Shown: one piece after another, positions 1 to 9,017 of the stretch
Layout of the letters: every line of letters starts with the position of its first letter
Position numbering within the stretch: the stretch's first letter is position 1
Source of the DNA: Branchiostoma floridae
Taxonomy: Eukaryota > Chordata > Leptocardii > Amphioxiformes > Branchiostomatidae
DNA length: 64,000 nucleotides
NCBI RefSeq assembly: GCF_000003815.2
Contig: NC_049996.1
Span: forward strand, 161,422 to 225,421
Direction: 5' to 3'
The notes under the pieces: generated by a model
The model's database searches: none
The model's input: the letters and a program-made list of their open reading frames with translations, nothing else
What the model was told of the DNA's origin: nothing
Translations under genes and position numbers: made by a program

Positions 1-718
1 AATTGGCCAAAAATCGCAAAAATAAGCATTTTGTTGCACTGTACACCAAAAGTGTTATTGAATTTATATGAAGGTATTATCAAGGCACATCTGTGTCAGA
101 TTTCAGCTCATTCGGTTGCAATACCAAGGTACAGGAGCCAAAAGTGTCCTTTTTTGGTCAAAAATTGGTCAAAAAATCGCAAAAATAAGCATTTTGTTGT
201 ACTGTACACCAAAAGTGTTATTGAATTTATATGGGGGCATTATCAAGGCACATCTCCGTCAAATTTCAGCTCATTTGGTTGTAATACCAGGGTACAGGGG
301 CCAAAAGTGTCCTTTTTTGGTCAAAAATTGGTCAAAAAATCGCAAAAATAAGCATTTTGTTGTAGTGTACACCAAAAGTGTTATCGAATTTATATGGGGG
401 CATTATCAAGGCACATCTCTGTCAAATTTCAGCTCATTTGGTTGTAATACCAGGGTACAGGGGCCAAAATATACAGTTTTGGTCTAAAATTGACCAAAAA
501 AATCTCAATAAAATCATTTTAGAGGCAGATATGATAAAACTGAGAAAAAAGCATCAAGGTATTGGCCCATTCTACCCCTGTGCCAAATTTCAGGTCATTC
601 GGTCCAGGAACGGCGGAGATGAATCACTTTGAAGATTTGACAGGAGAAAGAAAGAAGAAGAAGAAAGAAACATTACGAATACAATATATTTCACCATACT
701 ATGTATGGCTGAAATATA
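1..718 (+). mobile_element. 3' end of a LINE-like element, copy A (cut by window edge)
   Basis: The stretch contains roughly three tandem copies of a 163-bp unit (the CCAAAAGTGTCC motif recurs near 138, 301 and, as CCAAAATATAC, 464). It then has a unique tail and a GAAAGAAGAAGAAG microsatellite at 644-672, typical of a LINE 3' terminus. The same sequence recurs at 31315-32032 with about one mismatch seen (near 532). The overlapping open frames here are low-complexity by-products of the repeat. The class is inferred from the tail structure; no reverse transcriptase is present. Confidence 0.7.
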
Positions 719-831
719 AAAACAGTTTATGTGGTCTTTTGTGGCAATAGAAAATGTACAAAATAATACTACTCTAACGATACTGTCCACGAGCTCCTTC
801 AATTAACTGTATTTGTCTTTTACTGTTACAG

Positions 832-2276
832 AAGAAAAAGATAAAGTTGGCCAAGGAGCTCTCGGACCTTGTCAACGTCAGTCAGGCAAAACATTTCCAC
901 AGCTTCCAGCATTCACAGGAGAAAGGTACGGTACAATTCTCTAGAGAGGATATTTTTAACGTCGTATATAATTAGCTGGGCACATTGAATTTGGAAAAGA
1001 CGCGAGCAAACCCCCAACAAATTTGCGTCGTGTAGCGTAACCGTACGGTGTTTGGCTCCATGCCCAGGGGTGATGGTTTCGAGTCCCCTTATATGCCCTT
1101 GGGAATTTAACACGTGTTTTCTCAATGCACTAGTACTCAGGTACCTATCTTCGGTTTTGGGTGCCCCGTGCAAATATCCCTTGTTTTAGGAGATCCAACC
1201 TCCAGCACGTAAAAGTGACCAAACTTGTTGAAAATAATTTCTCACCTACAGCAAAATGAAGATTCAGCAAAAGATACAATACTGGAAGTTCTGCTGTAGT
1301 ACCAAGGTCACATACCAGAGAGCAAATATAAATTTTGTCTTAAAGTCTTTCAAGCGCCTAGTATATTTACAGTGTTATGACTTTACAGACATGGCCTGCA
1401 ATATGTCCTCCATCACCGAGAGCAAGGCCGTGGACCTGGTCAAGCGCCAGGCCGCAGACTTCATCAACCACACCAAACGGCAGCTGGTCAAGATCTACCC
1501 GGCCGGAAGTAGAGTGGACTCCAGCAACATGGACCCGCACATCTTCTGGTCTGCCGGATGCCAAATAGGTATCATTATCTGCTTCCTGTACCGTCCAGCA
1601 AACTACTATATAATCAGTCTGTGAGAATTGCCGTGAGGAAGGTGACAGACAATCACCAAAACGTCCGTTTCATACTAGTAATAGACTTGGTTGTATAAAA
1701 GGAATTTGATGTTCAGTAGTAAGTTTACATGCTATATCCATACACAGAGCAAAGCGCTTGCCAACAAGCTTTCGACCAGTCCACTGGTCCCTCTAAAGTT
1801 GATTTGACCTGAAGCCTACGTCAATTGACCTGGGCGGAAATGTGACGTCAGCAACGAATCAAAGGTGCTCGGGAGTCGGTATCGGCTTCGGGTCAAATCA
1901 ACTTGAGACGGGTCGAATGCTTGTTGGTAAATGTTTTACTTGTGTGTTCGGATATAGCGTGTAAAATTCTTGCAATGTTGATAAACTTCATAGATGGTTT
2001 TATTGTGGTCATAGCTAATTTTTAACCATAGATTGTTGATGACATATACCTAACTTTTTCATCGCAACATATTATGATTCTAGTTGCCATGAACTACCAA
2101 ACCAAGTGTGACCAGATGGATCTGAATCTCGGCAAGTTTCGACAGAATGGAGGTTGTGGGTACGTCCTAAAACCGGAAGTCCTCAGGAAAGGTAAGGGAC
2201 AAGATACAACAAGTAGCATCATGTATATGTTTATGTTTCTGTATATTTGTGTGTAACCTTGTGTATATCTGTGCGT

Positions 2277-2324
<48 letters not shown>

Positions 2325-2484
2325 GCGCCTGCCCTTTGTGTGTGTGTGTGTCAACGTGTGTTACTTTATTTCATCTCTTCCAGCCAAACCATGTCACATT
2401 AATCATTCTCCCTTTCCAGATTACTTGAAGATTGACACTTCCGGAAAGATCCCAGCTAAGTACAGAAAGAACCTTACCGTCAGG
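832..2484 (+). CDS. Phosphoinositide-specific phospholipase C, Y box to C2 start (partial, 4 exons)
   Basis: Exons at 832-925, 1389-1568, 2084-2191 and 2384-2484 are joined by GT-AG introns with compatible phases (1, 1, 1, then 0). The joined peptide reads through the end of the catalytic TIM barrel: KELSDLV, then a [11 protein letters not shown] block, the family hallmark [26 protein letters not shown], and [15 protein letters not shown]. It then enters the first strand of the C2 domain (KNLTVR). This enzyme family cleaves PIP2 to IP3 and diacylglycerol at the plasma membrane. The sequence resembles PLC-delta and the catalytically inactive PLC-like (PRIP) branch, and I cannot separate them without the X box. 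The upstream exons lie outside the window. No C2 continuation is visible after 2484; a 100-N gap starts at 2590, so the 3' end is either in the gap or misplaced in the assembly. Confidence 0.9.
1723..1967. mobile_element. Inverted-repeat MITE in a PLC intron
   Basis: The ends are inverted copies of each other: ACATGCTATATCC on the left and GGATATAGCGTGT on the right. The interior is also self-complementary (AAGTTGATTTGACC near 1797 against GGTCAAATCAACTT near 1893; CAACAAGC against GCTTGTTG). The whole would fold into one long imperfect hairpin. No open frame is present. TSD not resolved. Confidence 0.6.
2276..2352. repeat. (TG)n microsatellite
   Basis: Long TG tract at 2276-2318, followed by a shorter one at 2338-2351, in the intron between PLC exons 3 and 4. 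Confidence 0.95.
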
Positions 2485-2589
2485 GTGAGTTGAATTCTTC
2501 GACCGTCGGCTTTATGCAACACTTTCGAAATTGAGTTTATTCATGTCGTGTGTATTCATATTTATACAGCTAGGTTAACAAGATACATT

Positions 2590-2689
2590 NNNNNNNNNNN
2601 NNNNNNNNNNNNNNNNNNNNNNNNNNNNNNNNNNNNNNNNNNNNNNNNNNNNNNNNNNNNNNNNNNNNNNNNNNNNNNNNNNNNNNNNN
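2590..2689. other. Assembly gap (100 N)
   Basis: Run of N immediately downstream of the last PLC exon seen. Other gaps of the same kind lie at 7550-7649, 7838-7937, 13591-13690, 17087-17186, 22261-22360, 24540-24639, 38295-38394 and 57943-58042. Gaps of other sizes are 10138-10511, 14970-15413 and 58245-58364. Confidence 1.
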
Positions 2690-2800
2690 CGCATGCAGTG
2701 TGAGACATTGTGGGTAATATTTTGAAAGTCCCTGGCCAAATATGAAGAATGGGCTGGGGCCTTGAAGTGACTGAAATTACCTACATTGCATCGCACTGCA

Positions 2801-2873
2801 TGCGCAATTTAAACCGCTAACGGGTTTTATCGAATGGCGCGCAATTTAAACCGCGAACGGGTTTCATCGAATG
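2801..2873. repeat. Two tandem 36-37 bp repeats
   Basis: GCGCAATTTAAACCGC followed by ACGGGTTT and ATCGAATGGC occurs twice back to back. No gene is seen between 2485 and 8950; the stretch is repeats plus unassigned sequence. Confidence 0.8.
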
Positions 2874-3389
2874 GCACATTGAAAGAATGCTAGTTTGACT
2901 GTTGAACATGACAGAGTTGAACAGCTATGCGCCTGCTGTCCTTTATAGTACGTACATTGTAAATCCCACATAATTCGTGACCTGATCGCTCACAGTTCCA
3001 TAAGGTAGAGCGTAATGGATGCGTTAGATACGTATACTGTGATTGGCGCCTGGGTTTAGCGTAATGCGAAGACAGTATACCGAACCTGAACATAACACTT
3101 AGCGGGCTGCGTTGCGTAGAGCGTTGACAGACCCATACATGCAATTGACTAACCAAGAGCCAATTCATGGCAAACTTTTAACATTTTTGTACCTTTCGAC
3201 CCCAAAACCGTATTAAACGTAGACCTGCTCAAAAGTCCCGCCACTCAAACTCCATCTGGAGCCATCACAACCCTTGTCAGAAACTGTCACGATTACTCCC
3301 AAACATCTGCTTGGAGATAAGACGGGCCGTGCTAATTGATAACAGACCAGATGTCTGTAACAGAACATGGCGGTCCAACATGGCGGTCT

Positions 3390-3465
3390 GTCTAATCTGT
3401 GTAACACGAACTCTGCTGTCGGGGGCTGTAATCCTGTAACTGACCCCTCCCCGCGGAGTTTTTCT
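3390..3465 (+). mobile_element. Foldback MITE fragment related to 59851-59925
   Basis: TGTGTAACACGAACTCTGC, then a GGGCTGTAA block, then CCCCTCCCCGCGGAGTTT reappear in reverse complement at 59851-59918. In that copy the ends pair perfectly (CACAAACTCCGC/GCGGAGTTTGTG). This copy has decayed ends. Confidence 0.6.
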
Positions 3466-3732
3466 AGAGGCCAGCTATGTTGGGTGGGCTGTATAGAAGC
3501 TTGTTTCAATCAGGCTACGGCCTGTCAGGCTGCCGCCGAACTTGACGACGACATCCTTGGGCGGAAAGACTTATTGTAAACCAAATCCTGAGACTCTACA
3601 CATCAAGACTTCTTCAAAACCCAATTTCAAAAGTCACTGTTGAACTATAAAAGTGAACTTTATCTACACATAAAAGCTCTCTAGTCCATTGTCGTCCGGG
3701 AACCTCAGTACACCAGTCAGTTGGAGTAAACT

Positions 3733-3826
3733 TATCCTGGATACCAGACCCCAACCTCAGTCAAAAATGTCTTTCGTGCACGATAAATATCTTTGAGATA
3801 GGGCTGGGGTCTGGTATCCAGCCTAT
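3733..3826. mobile_element. 94-bp hairpin MITE with 8-bp TSD (hAT-like)
   Basis: CTGGATACCAGACCCCA on the left is matched by TGGGGTCTGGTATCCAG on the right, a 17-bp perfect inverted repeat. The element is flanked by AGTAAACT at 3725-3732 and 3827-3834. An 8-bp TSD is what hAT (and P) transposases leave; the family is otherwise unassigned. Confidence 0.75.
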
Positions 3827-4035
3827 AGTAAACTAACAAACCTCACTCATGTCTTGTAAGTTGTATTCAATTCTGTCACAGCTCCCCAGTCTTTTAATTC
3901 TGTAACTTCTCTCCGTAGTTGTTAGCAAGGATTGAGGAAGTTACATGGTGGTAGTAGCATGATAAACATTTCAATCATGGTAAACTCAGATGTGTTTAAC
4001 CGGGCCACTGTCTGCTACAAGGTATACATCTGTTT

Positions 4036-5892
4036 GGTTGCGGTCGCATTTGTCTCGTCACGAAAATGCAAATGAGCAAACGCCCGATTTCACGACCACG
4101 AAATTGGAATATGACCTGACGTTGCGACGTTGCACGTGAGTTGCCCAATCCCGGCACGCGAGGAAGCCCAGGACAGCGATCGTGCCCCACGACGTATGTC
4201 TATGATTCTCAAACTGACAACATACAATTGACGAATCGTTGGGAAAAATGATGCCCCACGACGTATATTTAACGTTATGTCTATGATTCTCAAACTGACA
4301 ACATACAATAATTGACGAATCGCTGGGAAGAATGATGCCCCACGACGTATGTCTATAATTCTCAAACTGACAACATACAATTGACGAATTGCTGGGAAAA
4401 ATGATGCCCCACGACGTATGTCTATGATTCTCAAACTGACAACATACAATTGACGAATCGCTGGAAAAAATGATGCCCCACGACGTATGTCTATGATTCT
4501 CAAACTGACAACATACAATTGACGAATCGCTGGGAAAAATGATGCCCCACGACGTATGTCTATGATTCTCAAACTGACAACATACAATTGACGAATTGCT
4601 GGGAAAAATGATGCCCCACGACGTATGTCTATGATTCTCAAACTGACAACATACAATTGACGAATCGCTGGGAAAAATGATGCCCCACGACGTATGTCTA
4701 TGATTCTCAAACTGACAACATACAATTGACGAATTGCTGGGAAAAATGATGCCCCACGACGTATGTCTATGATTCTCAAACTGACAACATACAATTGACG
4801 AATCGCTGGGGAAAATGATGCCCCACGACGTATGTCTATGATCCTCAAACTGACAACATACATCAGTTCTGTCATATCTGATTTCACATCTGACAGTGCT
4901 ACCGTAATGATGTGAATATGTGACATATGACAATGCGAAGAACTTCTGTCATCTGCCCTACTATGATGACCTAAAATATTACACCAAGTCAGGTTTTTAA
5001 TCTAACATCTGACATTGGTCCTTACACCAAGTCAGGTTTTTAATCTAACATCTGACATTGGTCCTTGCGCCATGTCAGATTTTTAAATCAGATTTTAGAT
5101 TGAAATAATCTGACTGTTTGAAGACGAATGTTTGATGTTTGATTCAAAAATCTGACAGTGCTACAAAAAGTGTCAGATGTTAGACTAGAAATCTTACATT
5201 GGGAGGATGATTGTCAGATGTCAGACAGGAAATCTGACAGTAATATGAAAAATGTCAGGTGTTAGATTAAAAAATCTGACATGGCGTAAGGAAAAATGTC
5301 AGATGTTAGATTGAAAACCTGACATGGTGTAAGGGCCAATGTCAGATCTTAGATTAAAAAAACTGACACCGGTTGTAAGGACCATTGTCAGATGTTACTA
5401 GATTTAAAATCATAGTAGGGCAGATGACAAAATTAGTTCTTCGCATTGTCCCATATTCACATCATTACGGTAGCACTGTCAGATGCGTCAATTGTATGTT
5501 GTCAGTTTGAGAATCATAGACATACGTCGTGGGGCATCATTTTTCCCAGCAATTCGTCAATTGTATGTTGTCAGTTTGAGAATCATAGACATGCGTCGTG
5601 GGGCATCATTTTTCCCAGCGATTCGTCAATTGTTGTATGTTGTCAGTTTGAGAATCATAGACATAACGTTTATACGTCGTGGGGCATCATTTTTCCCAGC
5701 GATTCGTCAATTGTATGTTGTCAGTATCATAGACATACGTCGTGGGGCACGATCGCTGTCCTGGGCTTCCTCGCGTGCCGGGATTGGGCAACTCACGTGC
5801 AACGTCGCAACGTCAGGTCATATTCCAATTTCGTGGTCGTGAAATCGGGCGTTTGCTCATTTGCATTTTCGTGACGAGACAAATGCGACCGT
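4036..5892. mobile_element. 1.86-kb foldback (palindromic) element with 69-bp tandem repeats
   Basis: The left arm (about 4041-4930) and right arm (about 5400-5891) are reverse complements. Both outer ends read CGGTCGCATTTGTCTCG inward. Each arm then carries a unique ~150-bp segment, tandem 69-bp units (about 10 left, 4 right; core ATGATGCCCCACGACGTATG) and a CATCATTACGGTAGCACTGTC-type inner segment. The centre (4950-5400) holds shorter repeats of TCTGACATTGGTCCTTACACC in both orientations. ATCTGTTT flanks both ends (4028-4035 and 5893-5900), a candidate 8-bp TSD, although the outermost 4-5 bases of the two arms do not match. No transposase is present. Confidence 0.8.
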
Positions 5893-5989
5893 ATCTGTTT
5901 CTGGCCTTCCCAGAAATCGACGTCTTGAGAACGATGGCTCGATGGTACTGACATGACACCGACCCCGTACAAATTCCCAGGCGTGCGCT

Positions 5990-6060
5990 ATTGAACTGGG
6001 CGGGTGGGCAACACATTTGCACCGTATAGACAGCGGCGAGCTTCCGATAATATGCTTACT
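5990..6060. repeat. Dispersed repeat shared with 46145-46215
   Basis: GAACTGGGCGGGTGGG, then ACAC, TGCACCG or GCACCG, and a CCGAT-ATATGCTTACT-like block occur here and at 46145-46215 in the same order and orientation. Nature unknown. Confidence 0.5.
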
Positions 6061-6696
6061 AAGCTAAGAAAGAGGATCACAAATAGACATGGGGAAAGGC
6101 CGCAATATCCCAACAAACTAACCCCGATCCACTCATCTGCTCGGAGATGTTCAAATTCCTGTCTGGCATGACTGAGCCGTGACCTCTTCACCTCCAGCTT
6201 ACTCAGTCTTCTTCTACTAGTTCTAGCTTCTTCGAAGAAAACAAAGTTCTCGCTCACCTTACCTGCGACTCTGGAAGTCAAGAAGTCTGTCTTGGAGGGA
6301 CTTGGAGTTCTAATACGTCTGCGTTGTCCTAATTTGTAACTCTCTAATGACCTTGAGACGGAAATTCTCCAGACAAGGACACTTCTGGATAGCACGAGGA
6401 CCTCCTGTCAGAATAGCGGTCCTTACATGTCAAAGGTCATAAGGTAAAGGAAGATCAGAATGCTTGCCGCTAGGAGGCGCGCGTTATCATGGTGGGGTTA
6501 AGATCTCCAAGCAGATGTTGGGTACATGTTGTCCCTACCAGACCTCTTGGTCGAGTTGAAAAAAAAAGTTTTTGCAACCGGCTAAAATAGGATGGACAGT
6601 TGGTAGGAGTTGATTTTGCAAGAAACGAGAAGCAGAACGCCAGTCAGAAGCTCTGAGGAAGGTGTCTGAGAGACATCAAAAGTAAGTACTAGTACA

Positions 6697-6742
6697 TGAA
6701 TGAATGAATGAATGAAATTGAATGAATGAATGAATGAAATTT
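6697..6742 (+). repeat. (AATG)n microsatellite
   Basis: Tandem ATGAATGA units, interrupted once by an extra AAATTG. Confidence 0.95.
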
Positions 6743-7056
6743 TATTAGAGTTAAATTAAACATATAGTTTAAATGAACAAATTGGTTGTGAGCACAAAAT
6801 GGTTGTGTATACGAACTCTCCTATATCCTAGATACTAATGTTGTAGAGTGTCAAAGTCCATTCCAAAGTCAAAGAATATGTCAAGGAATAGAAATAAAGA
6901 ATCTATTGTTTGATCGTACACCATAGATTATGGTACGATTTCGCGTCAGCAGTAGGGTGTTCCTAAAACATTCCGAACCATCAGAAAGAGACGTAGAAAC
7001 ACAGAAAAGGCCGCAAAAATATATCAATAAAACAACCCGAAACCGAATCATACATC

Positions 7057-7697
7057 TAATCTCCAAGCAGATCTTGCTGTGGCAAGGGCAAATTTCAGTA
7101 TTTCCGGACTTGCGCAGATGACCCAGTTTGAATGCTTAGGTAGGCTTGGGAAAAGTGGCTGTAAAACTGTTTTTCTTGGGATATGTTTGGATTTTGGGGG
7201 TGCATCTTATAGGCAAGGGTTGTAGCTTCTATATTGTGTTGAAAAAACAGATTTTTAGTGATATTTGTGGTTGCAGTAGGCCTTAGAAGTTAGGTGTTTT
7301 GGTGTTGTTTACATGCAGTGAAAGGGGGTGAAAAGGTCTCCCACCTATGTTTTCATGGCGTATAATATAATTCCGCCGTAAATTTTTTCCCTTTTTTTGT
7401 CGTTAAATTACTCTTCAGAGGTCGGACAACCTTGCCAATGTGAGTTTTTCATGTTCTAAAAGTCAGGTAGGTGATTTTTGACAGCCTCTTTCTCCCATGA
7501 TTCCCATTGTTAAGAATATGCATAGGAAATATTGAAATTTAGCCGCAAANNNNNNNNNNNNNNNNNNNNNNNNNNNNNNNNNNNNNNNNNNNNNNNNNNN
7601 NNNNNNNNNNNNNNNNNNNNNNNNNNNNNNNNNNNNNNNNNNNNNNNNNCGGCTAAACTCTTTCCCATTTGCCACAGCAAGATCTGCTTGGAGATTA
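7057..7697. mobile_element. TARTCTCCAAGCAGA-family transposon, copy a (9-bp TSD)
   Basis: The left end TAATCTCCAAGCAGATCTTG and right end (reverse complement identical over more than 25 bp, through GCTGTGGCAA) are flanked by TCATACATC at 7048-7056 and 7698-7706. That is a perfect 9-bp TSD. The interior (including a 100-N gap at 7550-7649) has no recognisable open frame. Nine-bp duplications with long inverted termini fit the Mutator/MULE superfamily, but no transposase is here to confirm it. Confidence 0.8.
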
Positions 7698-8269
7698 TCA
7701 TACATCTGCTTGGTATCGAATTCCTCCTCCTTCATCAACTTTCGAAGAAAACCAAGTACTACTAAGCTCACCTTACCCGCGACTCTGAAAGTCTATATTT
7801 CACAAGAAGCTTGTCTCGGACTTCTAAGATGTCTGTCNNNNNNNNNNNNNNNNNNNNNNNNNNNNNNNNNNNNNNNNNNNNNNNNNNNNNNNNNNNNNNN
7901 NNNNNNNNNNNNNNNNNNNNNNNNNNNNNNNNNNNNNATCGGAATGTTTGGGAACGGCTTCTCCGCGTGTTTGGGAATGTTCGTGCCCAGAAACCAAAAC
8001 AAAGTCCGGCATGGTGGCTCGGGGAAGTGCTGTTGGGGCTTGAATAAGTTAGCTTTAGGGATGTAGTATTCTGTAAGACCAAATCTAGGGACAGAGCTGG
8101 AAAATCTACAAGACAAGGACAAGAAATTTCTCAAATTCCTCAAAAAATGCTCTGGGACTTCATACCTTTACCCTCTTTTTTGAACTTGAAGTTCATAAAT
8201 TTGTATTTTAGAACTGCCAAATTGACAAGGACAGACAAACATGACCACAGCATGTCTCTGACAAAAGAT

Positions 8270-8600
8270 TAAAAAAACAGAAGTTTTGCTGCAGTGCCAA
8301 GGTCACACACCAGGGGTCCAAAATTGCCCTTCACCTTTGTCTTCTCGACCCCTATCTACATAGTAAACCATCATTAAAATCCATCAGAGATTCTAAAGTT
8401 ATGCTGAATACAAGTGTCTGGAAATACGGACAGACACACAGACAGACACACAGATACACACAGACAGACAGACATGCAGACACACAGGCAGACAGACATG
8501 CAAACACACAGACAGGCAGACACACACATATACAGAACGACGGCCATGCAAACACACAGACAGACACACACACCAGAAACAACATCTCCATTTCTCCTGG
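8270..8600 (+). mobile_element. LINE-type 3' tail with (CAGACA)n microsatellite
   Basis: A unique segment (GCAGTGCCAAGGTCACACACC through ATGCTGAATACAAGTGTCTGG) runs into a CAGACA/CACAGA-rich microsatellite at about 8429-8575, as seen at non-LTR retrotransposon 3' ends. A related sequence (CTGTAGTACCAAGGTCACATACC) lies at 1292-1316. Assignment is by structure only. Confidence 0.55.
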
Positions 8601-9017
8601 AGGTAACAATAATTATAGAAGTACCAAAAGAAGTGAGGAATGACCATGAACCCTATTATTGCTCCAGTGTGGCCCCCGTCTGCCTGTGGAGTTTGGTCCT
8701 GTAGTACCAGATAGTACCAAAAGAAGTGAGGAGTGCTGTGAACCCTGATATCCCCCGGTGTGGCCCCCAGTCTGCCTGTAGAGGTTGTGCCTGGCTCCCA
8801 TCAGGAGTGACTTACAGCCCAGAGCAGACAGTTTAGTACTGACTGTCTGACCTGCAAACATCTTCAAGACACTCACTCACTTCAAGACGTCTTGGGATGG
8901 CTGGGACGAGTGAAAGTGGTCCCTGTGCTAAAGTGATGGGATAGTGTGTGGGATGCTCGAGACGGCACTATGAGGAGTAAGGTTGTGTTGTTGACGTTTG
9001 TTGTTGTTGTTGTTCAG

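Larger units (their letters stand above)
6150..8150 (-). repeat. Two diverged copies of an unknown minus-strand sequence (about 6150-6400 and 7725-8150)
   Basis: Both copies contain TTCGAAGAAAAC, then CTCACCTTACC, CGCGACTCTG or TGCGACTCTG, and an AAG-CTTGTCT-GGACTT block. Read on the minus strand, each presents a sequence resembling a splice donor (GAGTCGCAG/GTAAGGTGAG and GAGTCGCGG/GTAAGGTGAG). They could be a duplicated exon or part of a transposable element. The 135-aa open frame at 5988-6395 matches nothing I know. The second copy contains a 100-N gap. Confidence 0.45.

Noticed and set aside
31-487. Open frames of 106-139 codons in the first 500 bp (and again at 31306-31801)
   Set aside because: These are low-complexity translations of the 163-bp repeat in a LINE-like 3' end, with overlapping frames open at once.
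1000-1090. tRNA-like stretch with GGTTTCGAGTCCCC resembling a B box
   Set aside because: No matching A box or cloverleaf at the right distance; at most a decayed SINE head in a PLC intron.
4058-4933. Open frames of 291 and 278 codons on the minus strand with a 23-residue repeat (VCCQFENHRHTSWG...)
   Set aside because: They are products of a 69-bp tandem repeat, divisible by three and without stops in two frames at once. The same DNA recurs inverted at 5446-5874. There is no family similarity, start context or codon signal.
5988-6395. 135-codon minus-strand frame
   Set aside because: It overlaps a sequence duplicated at 7725-8150, where the frame is not kept. No family recognised.
8401-8704. 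Cys/Val-rich or Gln/Thr-rich ORFs at 8352-8704 and 2094-2354
   Set aside because: Translations of CAGACA and TG microsatellites.
8970-9017. ATG with a hydrophobic leader ([16 protein letters not shown]) as signal peptide of the ADAMTS fragment
   Set aside because: The stretch is a TTG-rich tract ending in CAG directly before the conserved CYQGDC. It is best explained as an intron acceptor, and ADAMTS proteins do not begin at this domain.
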